This document shows positions 25,752 to 34,336 of a DNA stretch of 64,000 bases, piece after piece (positions within the stretch are counted from its first letter, which is position 1; every line of letters begins with the position of its first letter). Where the stretch lies: contig NZ_RKMB01000007.1 of NCBI RefSeq assembly GCF_003797765.1, positions 62,001 to 126,000 of the forward strand. The letters are read 5' to 3'. Position numbers and translations under genes: made by a program. Source of the DNA: Ramlibacter sp. WS9 (GTDB lineage: Bacteria > Pseudomonadota > Gammaproteobacteria > Burkholderiales > Burkholderiaceae_C). The notes beneath the pieces were generated by a model. It made no database searches. It was not told the origin of the DNA and saw only the letters and a program-made list of their open reading frames with translations.

Positions 25752-26504
25752 TCAGTCAGCGGGTTTGAACACCCGCAGCCACTTGCGTGCCGGCAGGCCC
25801 CAGCGAGTTTCGATGGTTTCGGCGCGCTCGGCAAGCACGGCCCGGGTCGGGTGTTGCGGCTCGCGTAGCGCCAGCACGATGGTGTTGCCTTCGCGCGTGG
25901 GCTTGAACGCCCAGACCGCATCGGCGCCGAACGCGCCCCGGATCTTTTCCAGGCTCTGGCTGAAGCTGGACGAGCGCCCGAACAGGTTCACCGTCATGCA
26001 GCCGTCTTCCGTCAGCAAGCGGCGGCAGTCGGCGTAGAACTCCTGGCTGTCCAACACCGGCGCCGCGGCCTCGTGGTCGTACAGGTCCACCTGCAGCGCA
26101 TCGACCTGGCCGCGCCAGTGCTCGTGCGCCGCGACTTCGGCCGCATCACCCAGCACCACCGACAGCCGCGCGTCGTCGGCCGGCAGCTTGAACCACAGGC
26201 GGCAGGCCGCGACCACCTGCGGGTTGAGCTCGATCGCGGTCGTCTTCATCCGCAGCCGCTTGTGGCAGAACTTGGTCAGCGCCGCGGAACCCAGGCCCAA
26301 CTGCATCGCGTGCCGCTTGGCCACCAGGGACGGCTCGACGAACAGCAGCCACGCCATCATGCGCTGCACGTATTCCAGCTGGATGTCGAACGGCTTGTCC
26401 AGCCACATCGACCCCTGCACCCATTCGGTGCCGAGGTGCAGGTAGCGGATGTCGCCGTAGTCGGAGAAATTGACCTCGGGGAGTTCGGGTTGGCTTTGTT
26501 TCAC
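25752..26504 (-). CDS. Spermidine-synthase-like methyltransferase-fold protein
   Basis: 250 aa. SAM/decarboxy-SAM-type Rossmann motif MQLGLGSAALTKFCH near residue 66 and acidic IELNPQV after strand 2; DALQVDLYDHEAAAP is the strand-4 segment. The overall order matches spermine/spermidine synthase relatives common next to type II secretion genes. The catalytic Asp pattern of true polyamine synthases is not clearly conserved, so enzymatic activity is uncertain. Start is GTG at 26504. It lies 9 bp upstream of gspE on the same strand. Confidence 0.75.
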   Translation of the reverse strand: MKQSQPELPEVNFSDYGDIRYLHLGTEWVQGSMWLDKPFDIQLEYVQRMMAWLLFVEPSLVAKRHAMQLGLGSAALTKFCHKRLRMKTTAIELNPQVVAACRLWFKLPADDARLSVVLGDAAEVAAHEHWRGQVDALQVDLYDHEAAAPVLDSQEFYADCRRLLTEDGCMTVNLFGRSSSFSQSLEKIRGAFGADAVWAFKPTREGNTIVLALREPQHPTRAVLAERAETIETRWGLPARKWLRVFKPAD

Positions 26505-26530
26505 TGGCCGGGATTATCCCCATTACGAAA

Positions 26531-26619
26531 ATGACAAATGACGCCGGCTGCGCCGAGCATGACAAATGACAAAATGCCGCAGCCATTTGTCATTGAGCGC
26601 AGCGAAGGTCATTTGTCAT
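26531..26619. promoter_or_regulatory. Four-copy ATGACAAATGAC repeat with leader hairpin at the MscS start
   Basis: Forward copies of ATGACAAATGAC lie at 26531-26542 and 26559-26570; inverted copies at 26584-26593 (CATTTGTCAT) and 26608-26619. The second and third copies, with GCTGCGC (26547-26553) and GCGCAGC (26597-26603), form a two-part stem of 10+7 bp around a 15-nt loop. The last copy contains the first bases of the mscS start codon, so folding or protein binding could affect translation. Confidence 0.6.
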
Positions 26620-27439
26620 GGACACACAAGCAATCTGGAATTTCCTCGGCACGCAGGGCGTCGACTTCGGCCTCAAGGTGCTGGGCGCCATCGCGGTCTG
26701 GATCGTCGGGCGCTGGCTGATCGGCTGGATGCGCCGCGGCGCACACGCCGCGCTCCAGCGCGGCCGCCGCATCGACGAGACGCTGGCGCGCTACCTCAGC
26801 TCGGCGCTGGCGGTGGCGCTGAACGTGCTGCTGATCCTGGCCGTGCTCGACGTGTTCGGCGTCAAGACGACGTCATTCGCGGCGCTGCTGGCGGGTGCGG
26901 GCCTCGCCATCGGCACGGCCTGGGGCGGGCTGCTGACCCACTTCGCCGCCGGCATCTTTCTGCAGGTGCTGCGACCGTACAAGGTGGGGGACCACGTGGT
27001 CATCGGCGGGGTCAACGGCAGGGTGACCGAGCTCGGCCTGTTCGGCACGACGCTGGTGACCGGCGACAGTGTCACGGCCCTGGTCGGCAACAACAAGGTG
27101 CTCTCCGACACCATCCAGAACTTCAGCAGCCTGCCCGCGCGGCGCGTCGACACCACCGCCAAGATCGCCAACGGCGTGGACGTGCATGACGCGATCAGCA
27201 AGCTGCGCGACGCCGTGGCGAAGATCCCGAACGTCGCCAAGGACCCGAAGCCCGACATCGAGATCCTGCAGTTCACGCCCGAGGGCCCGCTGCTGGCCGT
27301 GCGGCCCTACACGCACACCGACCACTACTGGCAGGTCTATTTCGACACCCACCGGGCGGTCGTCGACACTTTCGGCCAGTGCGGCTATCCGGTGCCGGAA
27401 ACGCCGACGGTTCAGCGAGCGGCGCCGGTCACGCCGTAG
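26618..27439 (+). CDS. Small mechanosensitive channel, MscS family
   Basis: 273 aa. Three membrane spans in residues 15-115; the pore-lining TM3 is FAALLAGAGLAIGTAWGGLL with the regular Ala/Gly packing of MscS. The beta domain follows (VVIGGVNGRVTELGLFGTTLVT) and then the alpha/beta C-terminal domain. It releases solutes on hypo-osmotic shock. The ATG at 26618 is embedded in an inverted repeat (see the leader feature). Convergent with tatD, overlapping by 28 bp. Confidence 0.93.
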   Translation: MDTQAIWNFLGTQGVDFGLKVLGAIAVWIVGRWLIGWMRRGAHAALQRGRRIDETLARYLSSALAVALNVLLILAVLDVFGVKTTSFAALLAGAGLAIGTAWGGLLTHFAAGIFLQVLRPYKVGDHVVIGGVNGRVTELGLFGTTLVTGDSVTALVGNNKVLSDTIQNFSSLPARRVDTTAKIANGVDVHDAISKLRDAVAKIPNVAKDPKPDIEILQFTPEGPLLAVRPYTHTDHYWQVYFDTHRAVVDTFGQCGYPVPETPTVQRAAPVTP

Positions 27440-28263
27440 TCCGGCGCGAGCAGGGCCGCCAGCTTTGGCAGTGCCGCAACGGCATTGCGGTTCGTCGCTT
27501 CGGCCAGCGCGTCCGTGCTGATGCCGCGCAATCCGGCCAGCACCTGGGCGATGCGCGGCAATTCGCCTGGCTCGTTGCGGCCCTGCGGCTCACCCGCCGC
27601 GCGCTGCTCGGCCGTGCGGTACAGCCAGTGGGGCGGAATGTCCGGCGAGTCGGTCTCGAGCACGATCGCATCCAGCGGCAGTTCCGCGGCCAGCCGCCGG
27701 ATCTGCAATGACCGTTCATACGTCACCGTGCCGCCGAACCCCAGCTTGAACCCCAGCTTCACGAATTCCTTCGCCTGCTGCGTGCTGCCGTTGAACGCAT
27801 GGGCGATTCCTGTCACCCCGGTGCGGCGCAACTGCTTGAGCAACTGGTCGGCCGACCGCCGCACGTGCAACAGCACCGGGAGCCCATGGCGGCGCGCCAG
27901 AGCCAGTTGCCGCGCGTAAAAAAGTTCCTGCTTCTGCCCATCCAGGCCCGGCACGAAATAGTCCAAACCGATCTCACCCAGGGCGACCAGGCGTGGGTCG
28001 CTTGCGGCGTCAGCCAGGGCTCGGTCGAGTCGGTCCAGGTCGTCCTCGGCGGCGGGGCCGGTGCACAGCGGGTGAATGCCCAAGGCAAAGCTGTCGCCGT
28101 GACGATGGGCCAGCTCGCGCACCGCCGCGAAATTGGAGGGCGCTACTGCCGGCAGCACGCAATGGCGGACGCCAGCGGCAGCCGCTCGCGCGCGGACAGC
28201 ATCGACGTCGACTGAAAGTTCCGCGGCGTCGAGGTGGCAATGTGTATCAATCCACGCGGGCAT
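27412..28263 (-). CDS. tatD: TatD-family metal-dependent DNase
   Basis: 283 aa. Metal ligands HCH at residues 8-10 (IDTHCHLD), Glu in ALGEIGLDYF, His in LLHVRRS, His in IAHAFNGS, and Asp in LETDSPDIPP are in the standard TatD order. TatD proteins are 3'-5' exonucleases for DNA repair and turnover in the cytoplasm. A much longer leftward frame continues upstream to 30558 through other genes; the M at 28263 is the family start. Confidence 0.93.
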   Translation of the reverse strand: MPAWIDTHCHLDAAELSVDVDAVRARAAAAGVRHCVLPAVAPSNFAAVRELAHRHGDSFALGIHPLCTGPAAEDDLDRLDRALADAASDPRLVALGEIGLDYFVPGLDGQKQELFYARQLALARRHGLPVLLHVRRSADQLLKQLRRTGVTGIAHAFNGSTQQAKEFVKLGFKLGFGGTVTYERSLQIRRLAAELPLDAIVLETDSPDIPPHWLYRTAEQRAAGEPQGRNEPGELPRIAQVLAGLRGISTDALAEATNRNAVAALPKLAALLAPDYGVTGAAR

Positions 28264-28386
28264 CGCCCGATGATGCCCGAACGGGCCACGCAGGGCGCGT
28301 TCCCGTGCATCGCGGGACAAACCGTGATACCGTGTGTTTTCGCTCTCCAGTTCTCTTCGCTTTCCGCAGTTTCGACAGGTGAAAGA

Positions 28387-29382
28387 ATGCGCAGGCCAGC
28401 CCTTTACAGCTCCAGCCGCTCGGGCCGTTCGGGACCCGACACTTCCCCAACAGCAGTGCCTGCGCCTGAGCCTGTCCCGAACGCGCCCAGTCCCACTTCC
28501 TCTTCCCGCTTTTCGAGCACCCGGCTCTTGTGGGTGGCGATCCTGCTCCTGGCCGTTGCGCTCGCCTTGAGCGTCGGCCACGGCATGCGCAACGGCCAGC
28601 GCAAGCTGACGCAGGAAGACATCAACGCGGCCGTTCTCAAGACGCTTGAAACACAGGTGCTGCCCAGCGAATACGCCAAGGCTTATGAGAATGTGCTGCC
28701 TTCCGTGGTGCGCGTGGTGAGCTACGTGAAGAAGAGCCGGCTGAAGGATGAAGCGGCCGCCGGCAAGCCCCGCGCCGGCAGCGTCAAGCCCAAGCCCCTG
28801 GGCCCCGCGACCAGTGGGGCGCCTCCAGCTGACGATGAAGAAGTCGAGCAGGGCGTCGGCACCGGCGTGGTCATCATCGACAAGGGCATCATCCTGACCA
28901 ACCTGCACGTGGTGTCGGGCGCGGACCGCATCAAGGTCATCTTCGCGGACGGGCTGGAGTCCGAGGCCACGATCACCGGCGCGCAACCCGAGAACGACCT
29001 GGCCGTCCTGCAGGCCAAACGAATCCCCGACGACATGATCGCCGCCACCATGCGCTCGACCGCCGACCTGCGGCCCGGCGACAAGGTACTGGCGGTGGGC
29101 TTCCCGTTCGGCATCGGTCCTTCGGCTTCCGGCGGCGTGGTGTCGGGCCTGAAACGCGCGTTCCGCTCGCCGGAAGGCAAGCAGGAGATGAACAACCTCA
29201 TCCAGTTCGACGCCGCGGCCAACCCAGGCAACTCCGGCGGGCCGCTGGTGACGATGGACGGCGAGGTGGTCGGCATCGTCACCGCCATCCTGAACCCGAC
29301 GCCGGCGCGCACCTTCCTGGGCATCGGTTTCGCGGTGCCGATCGAAAACGCCGCCCAGGCCGCCGGCCTGCCGCCGTTCTGA
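28387..29382 (+). CDS. Membrane-anchored trypsin-like protease (DegP family, no PDZ)
   Basis: 331 aa. A Pro/Ser-rich N-terminus leads to one membrane span (46-66, LLWVAILLLAVALALSVG), placing the protease domain in the periplasm. The triad is complete: H174 in LTNLHVV, D204 in ENDLAVL, S283 in GNSGGPL. A low-complexity charged linker (115-155) precedes the catalytic core. No PDZ domain follows, unlike DegP/DegS. Followed 33 bp later by moxR, which may link it to the MoxR-BatA stress system. The ATG at 28387 is preferred over an upstream in-frame ATG lacking a ribosome site. Confidence 0.88.
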   Translation: MRRPALYSSSRSGRSGPDTSPTAVPAPEPVPNAPSPTSSSRFSSTRLLWVAILLLAVALALSVGHGMRNGQRKLTQEDINAAVLKTLETQVLPSEYAKAYENVLPSVVRVVSYVKKSRLKDEAAAGKPRAGSVKPKPLGPATSGAPPADDEEVEQGVGTGVVIIDKGIILTNLHVVSGADRIKVIFADGLESEATITGAQPENDLAVLQAKRIPDDMIAATMRSTADLRPGDKVLAVGFPFGIGPSASGGVVSGLKRAFRSPEGKQEMNNLIQFDAAANPGNSGGPLVTMDGEVVGIVTAILNPTPARTFLGIGFAVPIENAAQAAGLPPF

Positions 29383-29415
29383 CTCCACCCTTTCCACACC
29401 AAGGCCCACGCACCC

Positions 29416-30423
29416 ATGGAACCCACCACCCGCCAGGACTCCGCCACCGCCCAGCTGATGGAACAGATCCTCTACGAGGTGAAGCGGGTCGTCGTCGGCC
29501 AGGACCGCTTCCTCGAGCGGGTGATGGTGGCCATGCTCGCGCAAGGCCACCTGCTGGTCGAAGGCGTGCCGGGCCTGGCCAAGACGCTGACGGTAAAGAC
29601 GCTCGCCAACACCGTGCACGGGCAGTTCAAGCGCATCCAGTTCACCCCCGACCTGGTGCCGGCCGACCTGGTGGGCACCCGCATCTACAACCAGAAGACC
29701 GGCGAGTTCAGCACCGCGCTGGGCCCGGTGTTCACCAACTTGCTGCTGGCCGACGAAATCAACCGCGCGCCGGCCAAGGTGCAGAGCGCGCTGCTGGAGG
29801 TGATGCAGGAACGGCAGGTGACCATCGCCGGCGAAACGCACAAGGTGCCCAGCCCTTTCCTGGTGATGGCCACGCAGAACCCCATTGAAACCGAAGGCAC
29901 CTATCCGCTGCCCGAGGCGCAGGTGGACCGCTTCATGATGAAGGTGCTGGTCGACTATCCCACCGACGAGGAAGAGTTCGTCATCGTCGAACGTGTCACC
30001 GGCCCGGCGGTTCAAGTCTCCGCGGTTGCGACCACCGAACAGCTGGCCGACCTGCAAGCCGAGTGCCGCCGCGTCTACGTCGACCCGTCGCTGGTGCAGT
30101 ACGCGGTGCGGCTGGTGTCGGCCACGCGCACGCCGGAAAAGCACGGCCTGAAGGACCTCGGCAAGTACATCACCTTCGGCGCCAGCCCGCGCGCCACGAT
30201 CAACCTTGTCGAAGGCGCGCGCGCGCTCGCCATGCTGCGCGGCCGCACCTACGCGCTGCCGGAGGACATGACCGACCTGGTGCCCGACGTGCTGCGCCAC
30301 CGGTTGGTGCTGTCGTACGAGGCGCTGTCTGAAGGGCTCACGGCCGACGCACTGGTCGCAAAGATCATGGCCAAGATTCCGTCCCCACCGAAGCCGCTCG
30401 AACATGAAAAACTGGTGGCCTAG
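29416..30423 (+). CDS. MoxR-type AAA+ ATPase
   Basis: 335 aa. Walker A GVPGLAKT at 50-57, Walker B LLADEINRA at 110-118, sensor region FLVMATQNPIETEGTYPLPEAQ, C-terminal lid with LGKYITFGASPRATINL. MoxR proteins act as chaperones that mature VWA-domain or metal-enzyme partners in the cytoplasm. Here it leads the DUF58-VWA cluster, the classical MoxR/BatA arrangement. Its 3' end overlaps the DUF58 start by 20 bp if that gene begins at 30404. Confidence 0.94.
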   Translation: MEPTTRQDSATAQLMEQILYEVKRVVVGQDRFLERVMVAMLAQGHLLVEGVPGLAKTLTVKTLANTVHGQFKRIQFTPDLVPADLVGTRIYNQKTGEFSTALGPVFTNLLLADEINRAPAKVQSALLEVMQERQVTIAGETHKVPSPFLVMATQNPIETEGTYPLPEAQVDRFMMKVLVDYPTDEEEFVIVERVTGPAVQVSAVATTEQLADLQAECRRVYVDPSLVQYAVRLVSATRTPEKHGLKDLGKYITFGASPRATINLVEGARALAMLRGRTYALPEDMTDLVPDVLRHRLVLSYEALSEGLTADALVAKIMAKIPSPPKPLEHEKLVA

Positions 30424-31435
30424 CAAGACGCCCCCCGAAGCGCCTTCGGCGCCTCCCCCCACTGGGGGGCGCCACCAGCGGCCCGGCGAAGCCGGTTCCG
30501 CGGTGGCCCGGAAGGAGACCGCCGAGCATGTGTTGCGGCGCCTGGAGTGGACCGTCATCCGCCGCCTTGACGGCTTGCTGCAGGGAGACTACCGCACGCT
30601 GATGCGTGGCTCCGGACTCGACCTCGCCGACCTGCGCGAATACCAGCATCACGACGACGTGCGCCACATCGACTGGAACGTCACGGCCCGGCTGCAGATC
30701 CCGCATGTGCGCGTCTTCACCGAAGACCGGGAGATGGCGGCCTGGTTCCTGCTGGACCTGAGCCCATCGGTCGATTTCGGCTCGGGTGAACAGCGCAAGC
30801 GCAACGTGTCGGCGGAATTCGTCGCCGTGCTCGCGCGCATGCTCACGCGCCACGGCAACCGCGTCGGCGCGCTGCTCTACGGCTCGGGCGTGGACACCAT
30901 GATCCCCACGCGCGGCGGGCGCCGGCATGTATTGCACTTGTTGCACAGCATGCAGGAGCGGCCGGCATCCGTCGAGTCCGGCACGACCAAGCTGCGCGAC
31001 CTGCTCGAGTCGGCGGCCGGGCTCATCAAGCGCCGCTCGACGATCTTCGTGGTGTCCGACTTCATCAGCGAGCCGGGTTGGGAAAAACCCCTGGGCCTGC
31101 TGGCCCAGCGCCACGAAGTGGTCGCGGTTCGGTTGCTCGACCCGCTGGAGCTGGAGCTGCCCGACCTGGGCCTGCTGACCATCCGCGATGCCGAAACCGG
31201 CGAGCAATTGCTCGTCGACACGCACGACGCCGGGTTTCGCAAACGCTTCGCCAGCATCGCCGCGCAGCGCGAGGCCGAGCTGCGGCAGGGCTTCATGCGC
31301 GCGAACGTCGACGCGTTGGAACTCTCCACGGACGGCGACCTCGTCGATGCGGTGGTGCGCTTCGCCGAAATGCGCAAGCGCCGCATTCGCATGGCGTCGG
31401 GCAGCATGCCGGCGCACCTCCGGCGGGCGGCCTGA
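30404..31435 (+). CDS. DUF58 domain protein of the MoxR cluster
   Basis: 343 aa from ATG 30404. The DUF58 core is clear from LRRLEWTVIRRLDGLLQGDY and DLADLREYQHHDDVRHIDWNVTAR to the VWA-like half (AWFLLDLSPSVDFGS). Residues 8-36 are encoded by an inverted copy of the dispersed repeat seen at 21702-21805, giving a Pro/Gly-rich linker. A GTG at 30530, with AAGGAG 12 nt upstream, would start just before the conserved core and leave the repeat non-coding. Which start is used is undecided. These proteins are partners of MoxR; molecular function unknown. Confidence 0.88.
   Translation: MKNWWPSKTPPEAPSAPPPTGGRHQRPGEAGSAVARKETAEHVLRRLEWTVIRRLDGLLQGDYRTLMRGSGLDLADLREYQHHDDVRHIDWNVTARLQIPHVRVFTEDREMAAWFLLDLSPSVDFGSGEQRKRNVSAEFVAVLARMLTRHGNRVGALLYGSGVDTMIPTRGGRRHVLHLLHSMQERPASVESGTTKLRDLLESAAGLIKRRSTIFVVSDFISEPGWEKPLGLLAQRHEVVAVRLLDPLELELPDLGLLTIRDAETGEQLLVDTHDAGFRKRFASIAAQREAELRQGFMRANVDALELSTDGDLVDAVVRFAEMRKRRIRMASGSMPAHLRRAA
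30428..30509. repeat. Dispersed GC-rich palindromic repeat, copy B (inverted)
   Basis: Inverse orientation of copy A. It starts ACGCCCCCCGAAGCG, has a central CCCCCC-ACT-GGGGGG-type hairpin and ends with the complement of the conserved GGGCCACCGCGGAACCGGCT block. It lies across the moxR/DUF58 junction, within the DUF58 reading frame as measured from 30404. Confidence 0.8.
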
Positions 31436-31455
31436 ACAAACAAGAGGAGACACGA

Positions 31456-32496
31456 ATGAACTTCCTCTGGCCCGAATTCCTCTGGTTGCTGCTGGCACTG
31501 CCGGTGCTGGTGCTGATCTACGCCTGGCTGTTGCGGCGCAAGAGAAAGATGGCGCTGCGCTACGCCTCGCTGTCCATCGTGAAGGAAGCGATGGGGGCGG
31601 GCCAGACGGTGCGCCGCCACATCCCGCCGGCCCTGTTCCTGCTGGCCATGGCGGCGATGCTGCTGGCAGCGGCGAGGCCGGTGGCCGTCGTCACGCTGCC
31701 TTCGAACCAGCAGACCATCATCCTCGCCATGGACGTGTCGGGCAGCATGCGCGCCACCGACGTGCTGCCCAACCGGCTGGTCGCGGCGCAGAACGCCGCC
31801 AAGGCCTTCATCCACGAGTTGCCGCGCAACGTCAAGGTGGGCATCGTTGCATTCGCCGGTTCGGCCCAGGTTGCGCAGCTCCCGACCATCAATCGCGAAG
31901 ACCTGGTCACGGCCATCGACCGCTTCCAATTGCAGCGCGCCACCGCCACGGGCAATGCCATCGTGATCTCGCTGGCCACGCTGTTCCCCGACGCCGGCAT
32001 CGAGCTGGCGTCCATGCAGACGGGACGGGACCGCCAGCGCGGCGCGGCGATCGATGGCGAGAAGAAGGACAAGAAGGAGTTCACGCCGGTGGCGCCGGGC
32101 TCCTACACCTCGGCGGCGATCATCATGCTCACCGACGGCCAGCGGACCACGGGCGTCGACCCGCTCGAAGCGGCCAAGATGGCGGCCGACCGCGGCGTGC
32201 GTGTCTATACCGTGGGCATCGGCACCGTCGACGGCGAGACGATCGGTTTCGAAGGCTGGTCCATGCGGGTGCGCCTGGACGAGGAAACGCTGAAGGCCAT
32301 CGCCAACAAGACCAGCGCCGAGTACTACTACGCCGGCACGGCGAACGACCTCAAGAAGGTCTATGAGACCCTGAGCTCGCGGCTGACGGTGGAGAAGAAG
32401 GAGACCGAAGTCTCCGCGCTGCTCGCCATGGCCGCAGCCGTGCTGGCCCTGTTGTCGGCGGGGCTGTCGCTGCTCTGGTTCAACCGGATTCTTTAG
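31456..32496 (+). CDS. BatA-like VWA-domain membrane protein
   Basis: 346 aa. N-terminal span LWLLLALPVLVLIYAWLL, a second at PALFLLAMAAMLLAAARP, then a von Willebrand A domain with intact metal site DVSGSM (93-98), Thr in the RATATGNA region and Asp in IIMLTDGQ. A final C-terminal span (VSALLAMAAAVLALLSAGLSLLWF) follows. The VWA domain would face the periplasm, as in BatA/BatB aerotolerance proteins. Strong ribosome site AGAGGAG. Last gene of the moxR cluster here; no BatB or BatD/TPR gene follows, as the locus is cut by the AbiE islet. Confidence 0.92.
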   Translation: MNFLWPEFLWLLLALPVLVLIYAWLLRRKRKMALRYASLSIVKEAMGAGQTVRRHIPPALFLLAMAAMLLAAARPVAVVTLPSNQQTIILAMDVSGSMRATDVLPNRLVAAQNAAKAFIHELPRNVKVGIVAFAGSAQVAQLPTINREDLVTAIDRFQLQRATATGNAIVISLATLFPDAGIELASMQTGRDRQRGAAIDGEKKDKKEFTPVAPGSYTSAAIIMLTDGQRTTGVDPLEAAKMAADRGVRVYTVGIGTVDGETIGFEGWSMRVRLDEETLKAIANKTSAEYYYAGTANDLKKVYETLSSRLTVEKKETEVSALLAMAAAVLALLSAGLSLLWFNRIL

Positions 32497-32531
32497 GCCC
32501 CGGTAAGGTCAAGCAGCCTCACAGCCGGTCG

Positions 32532-33560
32532 TTATTGGTTGATAACCGTCTCCGCGTCTGCCAGCGCTCGCATCAACTCGGCAAACGGCGGAGGCTCCGA
32601 CATGAACATGGGCCGCATGGTCGCGTAGTCCTCTGCCAAGGCACTTTGCCGCGCCTGCGCGGGCACGAGCCGGAAGCTGCCGTGATGCGCCAAGTCATAC
32701 CGCGCCCAGGCTCGCGCGAAAACGCGGCTTTTCCAATCCACCACTCGCTCGCATTGGGCCTTGTCTTTCAGAAAGTCACCGGCCTGCGGATGGCCCAGCA
32801 GCTTCACCATGTCGAAGTAGTGCCGCGCATAGCGGTCGGGCGTGGCCTGCGCCTCGGGCCGATGAAACTCCGAATGGAGAATGGTCGCCTTTTCCCAGAA
32901 AGTGCGCTGCAGTTCCAGGGCTATCACCGTACATGACCAATCGTCAAACAACGCAGGGTACGCATCCGCCACTAGGGGCCGCACTGGATAGCGTCCTGTG
33001 GGCTGCTGGTCTGTCAGCGTGCCCAGTTCCAGCTTGACCTCTCGCACCACATAGCCGAAGCCGACTGGCTGTGTCACCGGGTAGCGAAAGTACAGGATGG
33101 GCGACTTTGCATCCGCGTCCAGCTCGTACCGGAGCCAGCCGCCGGCAGGTGGTTGTCCCAAGGCTTCGGCAATGGTTTTCTCCAGCAGCGGCAGCACCAC
33201 CTGTTGCGCTTTTTCGCCGCACAGGCGTTGCATCTCCAGCACGGCCGCATCGCGCTTGCCGCGACTGGTCAGCGCGTCAAACCGTGCCGCATCCGCGCCC
33301 ACAAATTCCGGGACCAGACACAGATCAATGTCTTCCGAAAACCGGTCGATGATGCCGAATACCTTTGACAGCGATGTGCCGCCCTTGAACACCAAATGCG
33401 GCGCCAACTCGGGCTGCGCGAACAGCAGGCCTAGCAGCCACGACGCCCAGAAGTCCTTTTCCAGGATGACGGCCTGCCCGGCTTGCCCGGCGGCGGCTTG
33501 TTCGAATGCCAACGCCCGTCGCTCGGTCGGCATCGCCAGAAAGCGCGACGCCAACGTCAT
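32532..33560 (-). CDS. abiEii: AbiEii/AbiGii-type nucleotidyltransferase toxin
   Basis: 342 aa, DUF1814 family. Nucleotidyltransferase motif GGTSLSKVFGIIDRFSEDID at 60-79: the GTSLSK loop and the catalytic acidic pair are intact. The preceding EKDFWASWLLGLLF is the conserved N-terminal segment. In type IV toxin-antitoxin systems this enzyme transfers nucleotides onto RNA (tRNA acceptor ends in characterised relatives) and aborts phage infection. Overlaps the antitoxin gene by ATGA. It is the downstream gene, as in known AbiE operons. Confidence 0.9.
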   Translation of the reverse strand: MTLASRFLAMPTERRALAFEQAAAGQAGQAVILEKDFWASWLLGLLFAQPELAPHLVFKGGTSLSKVFGIIDRFSEDIDLCLVPEFVGADAARFDALTSRGKRDAAVLEMQRLCGEKAQQVVLPLLEKTIAEALGQPPAGGWLRYELDADAKSPILYFRYPVTQPVGFGYVVREVKLELGTLTDQQPTGRYPVRPLVADAYPALFDDWSCTVIALELQRTFWEKATILHSEFHRPEAQATPDRYARHYFDMVKLLGHPQAGDFLKDKAQCERVVDWKSRVFARAWARYDLAHHGSFRLVPAQARQSALAEDYATMRPMFMSEPPPFAELMRALADAETVINQ

Positions 33561-34213
33561 GCGCGGCGCCCTTTGGGCATGGCTGGCGAGGTTTCGTCAG
33601 GGCGGGCTACTTCGCGCAGCATGGGGCGCATCCATGCCGGTGCCAGTGCGATGTCTTTCAGCACCTTCATGCGCTCTGCTTGCGGAAGATTTCTGCGCAA
33701 CCGCGCAATGCGCGCCGGCGTGACATGTGGTTCGCCAAGACTCTTGAAAGCCTGGATCAGCAGACCGCTGAGGCGCCCGGCCGCCGCCATCTGACGCGGC
33801 GTCGTGCGCTTCAGGCTGATCTTCATGGGTCCGGCCTGCACGGTCCGGCTGATACCGTCAGTCAGCAGCACTACCTTGGCAGGCACCTGATCGGACAGGC
33901 CGAGCATATTGGCTGCATAGACGCCCGCCGGCTGGGTTCGCAGCTTGTCCTTGCCCGCCACCGCCTTGACCACGGCATCCACCGACGGCCAGAGCGTTCC
34001 CAGCACTTCATCCTCTCGCGGCTTGTCGTAGAGCCCACGTGAAAGGCGCCTCAGTTCGCCCCGTGCCACCATGCGCTGTAGCGCCTTGTCGATGGCAGCC
34101 CGACTGCCCGCCGCGGCAAAGGAGTCCGGCGTGAAAACCGTGCCGCGCGCGCTACGCTGCACGCGACGTGCAAGCTGCGTGTCAATACTGTTGAGCGAGG
34201 GTGCGCGCGGCAT
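33557..34213 (-). CDS. abiEi: AbiEi-like antitoxin (DUF6088)
   Basis: 218 aa. N-terminal winged-helix (GTVFTPDSFAAAGSRAAIDK; MVARGELRRLSRGLYD), then a DUF6088 C-terminal half (VVLLTDGISRTVQAG; KISLKRTTPRQM). AbiEi proteins are autorepressors that bind inverted repeats and neutralise AbiEii. The start at 34213 (MPRAPSLNS) is chosen because a longer frame to 34309 would pass through the operator palindrome. Its own ribosome site is weak, fitting low expression or leader control. Confidence 0.85.
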   Translation of the reverse strand: MPRAPSLNSIDTQLARRVQRSARGTVFTPDSFAAAGSRAAIDKALQRMVARGELRRLSRGLYDKPREDEVLGTLWPSVDAVVKAVAGKDKLRTQPAGVYAANMLGLSDQVPAKVVLLTDGISRTVQAGPMKISLKRTTPRQMAAAGRLSGLLIQAFKSLGEPHVTPARIARLRRNLPQAERMKVLKDIALAPAWMRPMLREVARPDETSPAMPKGRRA

Positions 34214-34229
34214 CGGAGTGACAAAAGGC

Positions 34230-34276
34230 AGTTCTATTTGTCCGAAAAATAGCACACTTTTCGGACAACTAGAACT
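34230..34276. promoter_or_regulatory. Operator-like inverted repeat upstream of abiE
   Basis: Left arm AGTTCTATTTGTCCGAAAA (34230-34248) and right arm TTTTCGGACAACTAGAACT (34258-34276) pair at 18 of 19 positions across a 9-bp centre. It starts 16 bp upstream of abiEi. Characterised AbiEi proteins repress their operon by binding inverted repeats in this place; the same site could also fold as an RNA hairpin. Confidence 0.75.
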
Positions 34277-34336
34277 GTCGTTTTGCTCCCGCATGAGCGG
34301 AAACGCCACGAAAAACGCTTCTTATTCGTGGCAAAA

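Noticed and set aside
27412..30558. A 1048-codon open frame on the minus strand, upstream-extending tatD
   Set aside because: Only its last 283 codons match TatD. The rest is antisense to the protease, moxR and DUF58 genes, with low-complexity His/Arg/Gly sequence typical of GC-rich shadows.
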